NCBI GenBank assembly: GCA_024277285.1
Contig: JAJRVM010000173.1
Span: 1 to 55,517, forward strand
DNA length: 55,517 nt
Reading direction: 5' to 3'
Source of the DNA: Planctomycetota bacterium
GTDB taxonomy: Bacteria; Planctomycetota; Planctomycetia; Pirellulales; Pirellulaceae
Made by a program: the position numbers and the translations under genes
The notes under the pieces: model-generated
Seen by the model: the letters and a program-made list of their open reading frames with translations, nothing else
Database searches by the model: none
What the model was told of the DNA's origin: nothing
Part shown: piece by piece, positions 33,205 through 41,942 of the stretch
How positions within the stretch are numbered: position 1 is the first letter of the stretch
Layout: every line of letters starts with the position of its first letter

Positions 33205-35409
33205 CAACTGTCGACCAAGGTCTATCCATTCAAGCTCGCGAACCCCGCGACCGTCGCGACCGCCTTGCGAACACTGATCCCCAATGCGCAAATGAGTTCC
33301 GATCTATCGACCAATACTCTGATTGTGACCGGTACCGAAGAGGATCATCAGCAGGTCGAACCGCTGGTGAAGCAGCTGGATGTCGCTTCGCCTACCACGC
33401 GCGTCGTGGTGCCGTATGCCGTGAAACACGCGGACCCGCAAGAGGTTTATCAATCGCTCGTGCAGCTGTTTCGCTTCAACCGAAACGTTAGCGTCGGGTA
33501 CCAGCAAGATACCGGGATGATTCTTGTCTTCGCGCCGTCCCCGGATCAAGACGAAGTGGGACGCGCGATTACGGAAATCGATAATGCGACGGCCGGACGT
33601 CCGAAAGCAACGCTCGAAGTCTACCAGCTCGAAGGTGTGGATGGTGTCGCCGCCGTCGATACACTGACTGAACTGCTGAAAGATGAAACGCCCAAAGTTG
33701 ACTTGCAGATCGACGATAGCAATAACCAGATCCTGGCGATTGCCGATCCCGAACAACAGGCAATGATCCGCAAAGCCTTGACGCAACTCAAGCCGACGGA
33801 ACGCGAAGTCGAAGTCTATACGTTACAGCGCGTTGATCCCTATACGGCGGAATCGGCGATCGATACGCTGTTTGAGGACCTTCCCTACGCGGCCATGCCG
33901 TCGGTAGAAGCCGATCCCGATACCCAGCAATTGATTGTCCGAGCGACGAAAAAGCAGCTTGAACGGATTCAAACGTTGCTCGAGAAAATGGGCGAAGGAG
34001 TGGCTGGGAAACGGTCCGGATCATCGAACTCGATGCTGCGTGTGATTCCGTTCCCCGGCGATGCGGCCGCGACACTGCGGGAAATGGAGAAGATTTGGCC
34101 GCAAGTGAGTGGCAATAAGATGCAGATCATCACGGCTCCCAGCTCGGGAGACCAGACGCCGTTGCGGTTAAAGAAAACGCCCGCCGCCGACAAGGAAATC
34201 GACAAGGAAATCGACAAGGAAAGTGAGGAGGAAAGTGAGGAGCGTCGTGGCCAGGACGGCACGCGCGACGAGGCTGCGAGGGACCCTGCAAGCAAGCCAA
34301 AGAAAACGGCTTCGGTTCGTTTTACGCAGGCGCTGTTTGTCAGTGCACAAGTGCCTCAATCGCAGGAGACCCAGCCGAAGGAGACCCAGTTAGGCGAACC
34401 GCAGCCAGCCCCGAGCCGACCCAGCGCTGCACCGGTGGCACCGCCGCGAACGTCGGGGCAAGAACCGCCAAGCCAACTTGGTGGGGCACTGCCGGCACAG
34501 CCCACGCAAGAGGCGACAAATCAACTGACTGGCCAACCGACTGGCCACCCCGCTTTGGCCCAAGAGCCGACGGTGGTGCCGGATTCAAGCTTGCCGCCCA
34601 TTGTGGTCATTGTCAGTGATGGGAGCCTCACGGTCGCTTCACGCGATGTGCAGGCGCTTGATCAGTTCGAGGAGCTGCTCAAGACCTTGCGCCGTGGCCA
34701 ACGCGTCAGTTATTCCAATGGCAAATTCTCGATGTTCCTGTTGGAGAATGCGGATGCCAACGAACTGAGCGAAGTGTTGACGTCGCTCTTTCGTCGCGAT
34801 TCGCGTTCGTCGCGCAGCCGCTATGGCACGGCAAGCCGGCGCCGCACATCGAATCTGATGATCGTTGCCGACGAGCGCATGAATGCGCTGTTGGTCTATG
34901 GCAGTGCCGCCGACCGGGCGGCGGTGGAAGAAATGCTCGACGTGCTCGATTCGGTCGATATCCCCGAATCGCTGTCGACCGAAAAGCCGATGATGATCCC
35001 GGTGAAAAACCTGCCGGCGCGCACGATCCTAACCGTACTCACTTCGGTTTACAAAACCCAGCTCGCCGCACGCCGTGGCCTGCGCCCGGTGACGATTCCC
35101 ATCGGCATCTCGCCGCAGATGAGTTCGATGTTGGAACTGCTCAACGCCACGGCCAATTCACCTCTGCTGACGCTGGACGCTGACGAGACGACGAATTCGA
35201 TTGTCATGCGTGCCCCGAAGCAGCTGGGTGAGGAGATCGAAGAGTTCATCAAGGAGCTGGACGAACAGGCCAAAGATGGCGGGACACGCAATATTAGCCT
35301 GGTGCCCCTCAAAGGCATGAACGCTCGGCAGGTTGAAGGTGCCTTGCAGCTGTTGATGCGTGGTGGTCGGTCGCGTTCCCGGCCCTCATCGTCATCTCGG
35401 CGTCGATGA
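31561..35409 (+). CDS. Giant secretin-N repeat protein, 3-prime part after TAG
   Basis: This part is in the same frame as the upstream one. GTG 31561 is only the first possible start codon and has no ribosome site, so independent translation is unlikely. Units 26 (remainder) to about 39 continue, exactly 64 residues each until 33204 and then diverging. A highly charged stretch with EIDKEIDKES lies near 34195, followed by a Pro/Gln-rich linker. A C-terminal region (from about 34590) has further secretin-N-like segments, including MNALLVYGSAADRAAVEEML. The protein ends in a Ser/Arg-rich tail. There is no secretin barrel domain. Together with the 5-prime part it would make about 3,219 residues. 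Confidence 0.8.
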   Translation: MISPDIYNKALFVTATAKDHLRIKAVVEQADRRGGGDLTTQAYSVKWANPITIATALTAVVPDAKISSDTVNKMLIVTANMEDHEKIKTVIEQADRRGGGDLTTHAYSLQWANPITITAALTAVVPDAKISSDTVNKMLIVSANQEDHEKIKTVIEQADKRGGGTLSTQAYVLQLANPTTIAVALRTAVPNATVSADATNKMLVVTASEEDQLRIKTIIDEADRRSEGEMTTRVYALKFANSLALSYSIKPIAPNATASPDVYNKTLIVTATAKDHERIKVVIDQADRRGGGDLTTKAYPLKWANPTTIATALTVVVPNANLSSDLTNKMLVVTANKEDHATIQKVIDQADKRGGGDLVTKAYALRRANPTTIMVAVRPVVPDATISADVINRMLIVTASEVDHVRVNAIVEAADRRGEGEMTTEAYSLKWANPGTLVTALAPIVPNAITSADITNKTLIVTATATDHTLVQKVVDQADRRGEGEMTTEVYLLTRANPLYVQRALAPLVPDATIGADAASKTLIITAPEKEQEKIKKIVERADRRGEGQLSTKVYPFKLANPATVATALRTLIPNAQMSSDLSTNTLIVTGTEEDHQQVEPLVKQLDVASPTTRVVVPYAVKHADPQEVYQSLVQLFRFNRNVSVGYQQDTGMILVFAPSPDQDEVGRAITEIDNATAGRPKATLEVYQLEGVDGVAAVDTLTELLKDETPKVDLQIDDSNNQILAIADPEQQAMIRKALTQLKPTEREVEVYTLQRVDPYTAESAIDTLFEDLPYAAMPSVEADPDTQQLIVRATKKQLERIQTLLEKMGEGVAGKRSGSSNSMLRVIPFPGDAAATLREMEKIWPQVSGNKMQIITAPSSGDQTPLRLKKTPAADKEIDKEIDKESEEESEERRGQDGTRDEAARDPASKPKKTASVRFTQALFVSAQVPQSQETQPKETQLGEPQPAPSRPSAAPVAPPRTSGQEPPSQLGGALPAQPTQEATNQLTGQPTGHPALAQEPTVVPDSSLPPIVVIVSDGSLTVASRDVQALDQFEELLKTLRRGQRVSYSNGKFSMFLLENADANELSEVLTSLFRRDSRSSRSRYGTASRRRTSNLMIVADERMNALLVYGSAADRAAVEEMLDVLDSVDIPESLSTEKPMMIPVKNLPARTILTVLTSVYKTQLAARRGLRPVTIPIGISPQMSSMLELLNATANSPLLTLDADETTNSIVMRAPKQLGEEIEEFIKELDEQAKDGGTRNISLVPLKGMNARQVEGALQLLMRGGRSRSRPSSSSRRR

Positions 35410-35431
35410 GGCGTTGCTCGGGAATCTCTCC

Positions 35432-35463
35432 CGACGCATAGTGGCATGGCACTCCGTGCCGTC
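35432..35463. repeat. Dispersed hairpin repeat, copy B
   Basis: CGACGCATAGTGGCATGGCAC-TCC-GTGCCGT resembles copy A at 25366-25396. It lies in the 515-bp spacer before gspE, which also has a pyrimidine-rich tract (about 35585-35635). I see no gene there. Confidence 0.7.
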
Positions 35464-35924
35464 TCCCGAAGCGCGAGAAAAATGCCAGTTTTCGGCCATC
35501 ACCGCGCGCCGTGTCAGTTATCGAATGCCACGTCTGATAAGGGGGACCGCTAATCAACGCACATAGACGCTAATAGGAAACGCTCTCCGTCCCACTCCCC
35601 ACTCTCCCCACCACCCCCTCCCCCTCCCCCCCGTATTGGCAATTGGCATTCAACCCTGAGTGGGGTTTGAGTCCGGCGTGGCATTGTCCAAGCTTGACGT
35701 TTGCTGCGTGGCTCACTATGATAGCACTCATAAGTGGAGTTTTATACAAGTGCAGCTTGATTTACGGATGGAGCTTCCTACCCCACTTTCCCACCCCCAC
35801 TGACCCTACCAGACGAGAAGCACTGTAGCTTTCCCCACCCGATACGGCTTGGAAGCCATCGCATCGAGTTCCTCATTGCGTGCGTGGCTCAGGCCGTTGA
35901 GTCCGACAACGATTGGTGAGCGAC

Positions 35925-37634
35925 ATGATAGTCAATCAACCCTCGACGATTGCGGACAGTGACACTGTCATTCCAGTTCTTACACCGGACCAGCTGACGC
36001 TTGCGCGGACGGCGCGCACGGCAGAGGGACGTTTCGATGGCGTCGCGCAACAGATTGGTTGCGAGACGGACGATCAGGTGTTGGCGGCGGTCTCTCGCAC
36101 GTTGGGGCTGGACCGAGTCAATTTGGCGGACGCCAAGCCCGACTTGGAGCTGCTCGACTCATTTCCGATTCGTCTGATCCATCGATTCCACATTTTCCCG
36201 CTGTGGTTACAACGGGGTTCGATGGTGTTGGCCATCAGTGATCCCTTCAATTTGCACGCGGTGGACGCAGTCAGTTCGGCGACCGGGATGAGTGTTACGC
36301 CGGTGGTGGTTGCTCCCGACGAGTTGGAGAAGTTCATCAAGCGGCATTTAGGAGTCGGTGCCGAGACGATCGACGACATGGTAGCTCAGCAGAAGCTGGG
36401 TGACGTCGAGATGCTCGAGGAGCTGCAGTTCGACGGATCCGACGACGCGGAAGCGGCGCAGGAGGCATCGGTCGTACGATTAGTGAACGAGATTCTCAGC
36501 GAAGCGATTGATGCGCGTGCCAGCGACATACACATTGAGGCTCAGGAATCGGGGCTCAAGTTACGTTACCGAGTTGATGGAGTTTTGCAACGTCAGCCGA
36601 CCCCGGCGGAGATGAACCGTTTTCAAGCGGCCATTGTCAGTCGTTTGAAGATTATGGCGCGACTGAACATTGCTGAAAAACGTATGCCTCAGGATGGACG
36701 CATCAAATTGCGAGTGAAGGGGCGTGAGATTGACGTTCGCGTGTCGATTATTCCCATGCTGCATGGCGAGGGAGTTGTCATGCGTGTGCTGGACAAGGAG
36801 AACTTGAATTTCTCGTTGCGCGGCATTGGCATGTCGGAAGAGATCTACCAGCAATTTCACAAATTGATTCGGTTGCCACACGGCATTGTTCTGGTCACGG
36901 GCCCGACCGGCTCAGGTAAGACCACGACGCTCTACAGTGCGTTGAGCGAGATCAAAGACGAAGAGACGAAGATTATTACGACCGAGGACCCGATCGAGTA
37001 TCAATTGGAAGGGATTAACCAGATCCAGGTCCACACGAAGGTCGGTTTGACATTTGCGGTGAGTTTGCGAAGTATTCTGCGGCACGATCCCGATGTGGTG
37101 CTGGTGGGCGAGATCCGCGACTTGGAGACGGCGGAGAATGCGGTGCAGGCTTCGCTGACCGGCCACTTGGTATTCAGTACCTTGCACACGAACGATTCGG
37201 CCAGTGCGTTCATGCGTTTGTGCGACATGGGTGTCGAGCCGTTCCTGGTGACGAGTACGATTGAGGGAGTGCTGGCACAGCGGTTGGTTCGGCGTCTATG
37301 CGACGAGTGCCGCGAAGCGTACATTCCCAAACGCAAGGACATACCGGAAGACTTCCCCATGGCGGAGATGCTGGAAAAGGACACGACGGTTTACCGGCCA
37401 CGCGGTTGCCGAAAGTGCCGTGATACGGGATATCGCGGACGGATGGGGATCTATGAAATGCTGTTGGCCGATGACAATATTCGTGCACTGGCGAATGAAC
37501 GCAAACCAGCGAATTTGGTCAAAAAAGCGGCGGTCCAGGCCGGTATGAAGACCTTGCGGTTCGATGGTTGGGACAAAGTCCTAGCGGGTACCACGTCAGT
37601 GGAAGAGGTGTTGCGCGTCACAAAAGAAGGTTGA
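35925..37634 (+). CDS. gspE: Type II secretion ATPase GspE
   Basis: GspE is the cytoplasmic hexameric ATPase that drives pseudopilus assembly. The 569-residue product has an N-terminal T2SSE/MshEN-type domain (about 55-155), then the PilT-like motor with Walker A GPTGSGKTT (326-334), an Asp box, Walker B VVLVGEIRD (about 391-399), and a His box in SLTGHLVFSTLHTND. The tetracysteine zinc element is complete: CDEC near 460 and CRKC near 495. ATG 35925 follows GGTGAG; a TTG at 35913 would add four residues. gspF begins 13 bp after its stop, so the two are co-transcribed. Confidence 0.97.
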   Translation: MIVNQPSTIADSDTVIPVLTPDQLTLARTARTAEGRFDGVAQQIGCETDDQVLAAVSRTLGLDRVNLADAKPDLELLDSFPIRLIHRFHIFPLWLQRGSMVLAISDPFNLHAVDAVSSATGMSVTPVVVAPDELEKFIKRHLGVGAETIDDMVAQQKLGDVEMLEELQFDGSDDAEAAQEASVVRLVNEILSEAIDARASDIHIEAQESGLKLRYRVDGVLQRQPTPAEMNRFQAAIVSRLKIMARLNIAEKRMPQDGRIKLRVKGREIDVRVSIIPMLHGEGVVMRVLDKENLNFSLRGIGMSEEIYQQFHKLIRLPHGIVLVTGPTGSGKTTTLYSALSEIKDEETKIITTEDPIEYQLEGINQIQVHTKVGLTFAVSLRSILRHDPDVVLVGEIRDLETAENAVQASLTGHLVFSTLHTNDSASAFMRLCDMGVEPFLVTSTIEGVLAQRLVRRLCDECREAYIPKRKDIPEDFPMAEMLEKDTTVYRPRGCRKCRDTGYRGRMGIYEMLLADDNIRALANERKPANLVKKAAVQAGMKTLRFDGWDKVLAGTTSVEEVLRVTKEG

Positions 37635-37647
37635 GATAGGACGTGGC

Positions 37648-38868
37648 ATGCCTGATTTCGCTTACACTGCGCGCAGTTCGCAAGGGCAAGACTCGTTCGG
37701 AGTCATCTCGGCTGGGAGTCGTCGCGAGGCGATTGCGCTGTTGGCGGAACGGTCGCTATTCCCGATCCACGTCGAGGCGCAAGACGTCGACGACGGGAGG
37801 AAGTGGCGTTTCGGGTTACGGAAACGGATCAAGACCGAGACGTTGGCCGACACGTTCACGCAGCTTGCGGATCTGTTGACCAATGGCGTCCCGTTGCTTG
37901 AATCGCTGGACGTGTTGGTCGAGCAAGCGGTGGACCCGCAGTTAGCCGAAGTGCTCAAGGATGTACGTGCTCAAGTGGCGGACGGCACCGAATTCGATAC
38001 GGCGTTGGCAAGCCATCGCGCGGTGTTTAGCCCATTAACGATTAGTATGGTGAGGGCCGGACTGGAAGGGGCTTTTCTGGAAGAGGCGTTGGAACGGATT
38101 GCTAGTTTTCTGCGCAAACAAGAGGCCTTGCGCATGAAAGTGATCGGGTCGATGACCTACCCCGCGATTCTGGCTGTGGTCGGAGTCGGGGTAACCATCT
38201 TCCTGGTGATGTTTGTCGTGCCGATGTTTCAGGGGTTTTTTGACCGTCTGGAGCGTGCCGGAACCGGTTTGCCGTTGGTGACCATCCTATTGGTCTCGAG
38301 CAGCCAGCTCTTGGTCCGGTACGGCTTGTTTATGGCTGCGGCCGTGGTGGCCGTGGCCATTGCCGTGCGGAAATGGATGGTCAGTCCGAGCGGACGAGAA
38401 AAGACAGACCGATGGAAATTGAAGATTCCGGTGGCTGGCAAGATCTTTCACGATACGGCTGTGGCGCGATTTTGCCGAGTGTTGGGGACGCTGTTGCGCA
38501 ATGGGGTGCCGTTGCTCACCGCGTTGCGGATCAGCAGCGAATCGACCGGAAACCAGCTGCTGCAACAAACCGTGATGCGGTCGGTCGAGACGATTTCGTC
38601 CGGTGAGTCGCTTTCCAAACCGTTGGCCGCCAGTGGGTTAATCCCGCCACCGATCATGGCGATGATCAGTGTGGCGGAAGAAGCAAATACGCTGGATGTC
38701 GTGTTGGTGCGGATCGCCGATCGCATCGATCAACGCATCGAGCAGCAGTTGGACATGATGGTGCGTATGGTCGAACCGGCGATGCTGCTGTTGATTGGCA
38801 GCATGGTGTTGTTCATCATCGTGGGCATACTTTTGCCGGTGTTCGACTTGAACTCGAGTATCGGCTAG
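37648..38868 (+). CDS. gspF: Type II secretion inner-membrane platform GspF
   Basis: GspF is the polytopic platform protein that couples GspE to pseudopilus assembly. The 406-residue length is normal. It contains two T2SSF domains: the first around 70-190 with FTQLADLLTNGVPLLESLD, and the second around 270-395 with FCRVLGTLLRNGVPLLTAL. Membrane segments follow each domain (about 168-190, 215-235, 370-400), ending with a GILLPVFDLN motif typical of the family. ATG 37648 has AGGA upstream. Confidence 0.96.
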   Translation: MPDFAYTARSSQGQDSFGVISAGSRREAIALLAERSLFPIHVEAQDVDDGRKWRFGLRKRIKTETLADTFTQLADLLTNGVPLLESLDVLVEQAVDPQLAEVLKDVRAQVADGTEFDTALASHRAVFSPLTISMVRAGLEGAFLEEALERIASFLRKQEALRMKVIGSMTYPAILAVVGVGVTIFLVMFVVPMFQGFFDRLERAGTGLPLVTILLVSSSQLLVRYGLFMAAAVVAVAIAVRKWMVSPSGREKTDRWKLKIPVAGKIFHDTAVARFCRVLGTLLRNGVPLLTALRISSESTGNQLLQQTVMRSVETISSGESLSKPLAASGLIPPPIMAMISVAEEANTLDVVLVRIADRIDQRIEQQLDMMVRMVEPAMLLLIGSMVLFIIVGILLPVFDLNSSIG

Positions 38869-39085
38869 AGCAGCAAGACGATATGGCCGCGGGCATCCGG
38901 CCCGCGCGAAGAGGTGCCGCGGACTGCGGAAATCGATGTCCACTGGGTTTGCAGGTGCTGACAAGACTTAAAGTGAGATTAGGATAACAGTTTAGCCAAA
39001 TGGAGAAATGTCGCTTTCAAGAGACTCCCATGGGCTCGTCCCATGGGTGAAAACGACTAGTGAGCTAGCCGCGATGCCGGCTACC

Positions 39086-39132
39086 CCCCACTTCCCTCCC
39101 CGCCGCCAAAGGCGGCGGGGAGGGAAGTGGGG
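39086..39132. repeat. Perfect 22-bp palindrome with AAA loop
   Basis: Left arm 39086-39107 and right arm 39111-39132 are perfectly complementary around AAA; the inner core is CCGCCGCC-AAA-GGCGGCGG. It lies in the 495-bp spacer between gspF and gspG and could attenuate or stabilise the transcript. No T-tract follows. Related palindromes are at 39188-39208 and 53560-53580. I see no gene in the spacer. Confidence 0.85.
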
Positions 39133-39187
39133 CCGTGTATGTGTGGGGGGGAATGGGATGCCACGGGTAGCCTACCAATCCTCTTCA

Positions 39188-39208
39188 CCCACCGCACAAG
39201 GCGGTGGG
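39188..39208. repeat. Short palindrome related to 39086-39132
   Basis: CCCACCGC (39188-39195) pairs with GCGGTGGG (39201-39208) around a five-base loop. Confidence 0.75.
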
Positions 39209-39363
39209 GGTCGACCGATGGAAAATGAACTCGAGTGCACGTCCCACTTCAGATGACTAAACAGTTACGGATCAAGATACAAGAACAACCTTGAATGGTT
39301 GTGAATTGGTGGTTGCAAATTATCAGAGAGACTTACGTCGCGTATTGCAAAAGGGGGAGTGAT

Positions 39364-39900
39364 ATGAATCGTAGACAACATCGCCGCGAGGCATTTACGC
39401 TGCTTGAATTGATGATCGTATTGGTCATCCTCGTGCTGTTGTTCGCCATGGTGGGGCCACGGCTGTTGGGGTCACAAAAGAAAGCGGATATCAAGGCCGC
39501 CAAGACGCAAATCGGTAACTTGGAGTCTGCGTTGGAATTGTACGCGGTCGACATGCGATCATTTCCTTCGAGCGAAGATGGATTGCAAGCATTGATCGAA
39601 CCGCCGTCGGACGAACGAGCCGCGCGGAAGTGGGATGGTCCCTACCTGGACGACGATGTGCTGCCCGTCGATCCGTGGGATAGTCCGTTTGAATACGAGT
39701 ATCCGGCAACGAATAACAAACGCGACTTTCCCGACATCTGGTCGCTTGGCCCGGACGGCGAAGCCGACACGGACGACGATATTGTGAACTGGCGTCAAGA
39801 TGGTGGCGAAGACGGCGAAGGCGATGGAATGGATGACGGCGGCTCGATGGATTCCGGCCCGCGTTCGAGTGGCGGTGACGGCGGCGGATCCAACCTGTAA
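39364..39900 (+). CDS. gspG: Major pseudopilin GspG
   Basis: GspG forms the shaft of the type II secretion pseudopilus. From ATG 39364 (GGGGGAG upstream) the precursor has 178 residues. A short basic leader precedes the cleavage region REA-FTLLELMIVLVIL with the conserved Glu at +5. Ala rather than the usual Gly stands at -1 (residue 10), which may alter processing by prepilin peptidase. The C-terminal part shows the calcium-site pattern DPWDSPFEYEYP and WSLGPDGEADTDDDI of GspG. An Asp/Gly/Ser-rich tail of about 35 residues follows and is unusual. Confidence 0.95.
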   Translation: MNRRQHRREAFTLLELMIVLVILVLLFAMVGPRLLGSQKKADIKAAKTQIGNLESALELYAVDMRSFPSSEDGLQALIEPPSDERAARKWDGPYLDDDVLPVDPWDSPFEYEYPATNNKRDFPDIWSLGPDGEADTDDDIVNWRQDGGEDGEGDGMDDGGSMDSGPRSSGGDGGGSNL

Positions 39901-40014
39901 GTTAGCCGCGAAACCAATTGCCCCGCTGATATGCCTTTGTTCGGTAGGATTTGCGTCAATTAGGGTCTATTGGCGGTCAGGGTTCTTGGGGACTCGCGCA
40001 CGATTACACAATTG

Positions 40015-40070
40015 GCCCAAGGGAAGAATGGGTTGCCCAAGGGAAGAATGGGTTGCCCAAGGGAAGAGTG
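40015..40070. repeat. 20-bp tandem repeat, about 2.8 copies
   Basis: GCCCAAGGGAAGAATGGGTT occurs at 40015 and 40035, with a shortened copy at 40055. It lies in the 370-bp spacer between gspG and gspH, which shows no gene. Confidence 0.9.
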
Positions 40071-40270
40071 ACGCGGCGCTGGCCGCTGAGCGACGCGCTG
40101 GGTAGACTTCCGCTACAGCCTGTTCACTGACGCGGCGGTGGTTCACTGTGGGGCGAGGGTTGCACCCACCACGCTTGCCTTGCTGCGAACTGCTGCCGTG
40201 TCGGTGAACGGGCTGTAGTGTGGGATATACTTTGTATCGACGCCGAAACCCGAATCGATCAGCTAGTCTC

Positions 40271-41059
40271 ATGCCCCGCCTCCGACGCCAAAATCGGTCA
40301 TCCCTGAGTGGTTTTACGCTGCTTGAGATGATGATCGTCTTGGCGTTGCTTGCCTTCCTGGTGGCAATGGTGTGGCCCTCGCTGCGTAAACCGCTGCTGC
40401 GCAGCGTCACGCAGCAAGCGGCGCGCCGCCTGGTAGAAGATCTGTCGCGCGCCAGACTCAACGCCATCGAAACCGGCCGTACCATGGCGGTGCGCTATGA
40501 ACCGGGCGGGGCTCGCTATTGGATCGGCCCTGCTGATCTGCTTACCGGTGAGCAACAACCTGGCAGTGTGGCTGCCAGCGATGACGACGCTGATGACGAC
40601 TCAGCCGGCGAGGTCGATCGCGATATGCCGGCTATCGAGCTGGTGATCGACGCGGTGTTTGACGATGACGTTGTCTTTCAAGATCCGGCCGCTGTGGATG
40701 ATGCGGCCTTTCCGGCCGACTCGACATTGGGCACGATGTTGGCTGACGAGATGGCGGCCACGGAAGAGGTCGAACCATTGGTGCAGGACGAAGAAGCCGA
40801 GACAAACTGGTCCGTTCCTGTCTTGATCTATCCTACCGGACGCGCTGAGAACGCCGAATTTACATTGGCGGGCCCCGAAGGGTACTGGTTGACGGTCACA
40901 CTTCGCGGCCTCACCGGCGCCGTTTCCGTGGGAGCCCTCGAACATGAGATCCGCACGGCGGACGAGTTTGAGAGTGGTGATCAATTGCCCGAACGTGTGC
41001 CGACCGATGATGGGATGGAAGACTTCAGCTCGTCTGGTGCACAAGGAGCGTTGGAATGA
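40271..41059 (+). CDS. gspH: Minor pseudopilin GspH
   Basis: The 262-residue precursor has a basic leader of 14 residues, the cleavage site SG-FTLLEMMIVLALLAFL with Glu at +5, and the N-terminal helix. The globular part, starting with ARRLVEDLSRARLNAIETG, is typical of GspH/FimT-type minor pseudopilins. An acidic insert (about 100-185) full of Asp and Glu makes it longer than the usual 170 or so residues. ATG 40271 is chosen because it gives a normal leader; an upstream GTG frame lacks support. gspI overlaps its stop by ATGA. Confidence 0.88.
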   Translation: MPRLRRQNRSSLSGFTLLEMMIVLALLAFLVAMVWPSLRKPLLRSVTQQAARRLVEDLSRARLNAIETGRTMAVRYEPGGARYWIGPADLLTGEQQPGSVAASDDDADDDSAGEVDRDMPAIELVIDAVFDDDVVFQDPAAVDDAAFPADSTLGTMLADEMAATEEVEPLVQDEEAETNWSVPVLIYPTGRAENAEFTLAGPEGYWLTVTLRGLTGAVSVGALEHEIRTADEFESGDQLPERVPTDDGMEDFSSSGAQGALE

Positions 41060-41688
41060 CCAAGCAATCGACCGAGTGGCACTGGCTGAGCGAGCGTCAA
41101 ACATGTCACCTTTGCCAACAGGCGTTGAACGCGAGCGGAGCCAGTGCAAAGCCCTCCTCGCGGCGCACACTGGCTCCGTTCGCGATTGAGTTGTCCCTTG
41201 ATGGCAGGTTGCAAGACGCTCACTCAGCCAGTGCCACCCGTCGTAGTGCCACCCGTCGTCGTGGGATGTCGCTGATCGAAGTGATGCTGGCCACCGTATT
41301 GTTGTTGGGTGCCGTAATGGCACTGTCACGTCTTGCCTTCTTGGCTCGCAAACATGCTATCAGTGCCGAGGATCGCTCGATGGCCCAGCTCTATTGCCAG
41401 AACATCACGGAAGAGCTGTTGGCCGGCACCAGGCCGCTGCGCGCGGTTACTCCCACACTGTTTGAAGGAGGTGACTGGGTCTACATGATCCAAATCGAGC
41501 CGCTTGATCAGGCCAACCTGACGCAGGTGGCGGTGACCGTGCAACGACTCGATGATCCGGATGCGACGCTGCCGAGCGAAGACGAGATGGACGGATACCG
41601 ACTGGTCCGTTGGATGCGTAGCGGCAAGCAACGTTCGGACCCCTCCGAGACGCTGGCCGATCCGGCAGAGTCCAACGCGGAGAGCTGA
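41056..41688 (+). CDS. gspI: Minor pseudopilin GspI with unusually long leader
   Basis: ATG 41056 overlaps the gspH stop (ATGA), so translation is probably coupled. The mature part starts at residue 71 after RRRG (GMSLIEVMLATVLLLGAV, Glu at +5) and continues with LARKHAISAEDRSMAQLYCQNITEELL, typical of GspI. The 70-residue leader is far longer than the usual 6-20. Most of it is encoded by an inverted-repeat element at 41076-41237 whose 162-bp length is a multiple of three. Removing it would leave a leader of about 16 residues. Whether prepilin peptidase processes this form is unknown. Confidence 0.88.
   Translation: MTKQSTEWHWLSERQTCHLCQQALNASGASAKPSSRRTLAPFAIELSLDGRLQDAHSASATRRSATRRRGMSLIEVMLATVLLLGAVMALSRLAFLARKHAISAEDRSMAQLYCQNITEELLAGTRPLRAVTPTLFEGGDWVYMIQIEPLDQANLTQVAVTVQRLDDPDATLPSEDEMDGYRLVRWMRSGKQRSDPSETLADPAESNAES
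41076..41237. repeat. Palindromic element inserted in the gspI leader
   Basis: Outer arms 41076-41098 and 41215-41237 match at 22 of 23 positions (GTGGCACTGGCTGAG core). Inner arms 41130-41146 and 41168-41184 match at 16 of 17 (GAGCCAGTG / CACTGGCTC). A 15-bp direct duplication AGTGCCACCCGTCGT (41230-41244, 41245-41259) follows at the right edge. The element spans 54 codons and keeps the gspI frame open. Confidence 0.85.
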
Positions 41689-41695
41689 GAGAGCG

Positions 41696-41730
41696 GAGAG
41701 TCGAGAGTCGAGAGTCGAGAGTCGAGAGTC
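41696..41730. repeat. 7-bp microsatellite (GAGAGTC)5
   Basis: Five perfect copies of GAGAGTC start eight bases after the gspI stop. A related array, (GAGAGTT)3, lies at 46570-46590 between gspL and gspM. The spacer 41689-41942 shows no gene. Confidence 0.9.
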
Positions 41731-41942
41731 CAGGGGCGAGAGCCAAGAGTTGTTAGCTGAGAGCCGAACGCTAAGAGCGAGGTCGAGTGGGAACGGTCTA
41801 TTGGTTAGCATGGTAAGCGGACTGTTCAACGGTACAACGCCGTTGGGCAGTGGAGTTTACACGAAGCGTGGCGCGGTCCAACCAGGAACCCGATCAAAAA
41901 AACGGCGAAAGTCAGTCACCACAGTGGTGGAGCATATGCAAC

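Noticed and set aside
29935..33291. Long minus-strand frames of 570 and 469 codons
   Set aside because: They are antisense shadows of the repeat array, opened by its biased codons.
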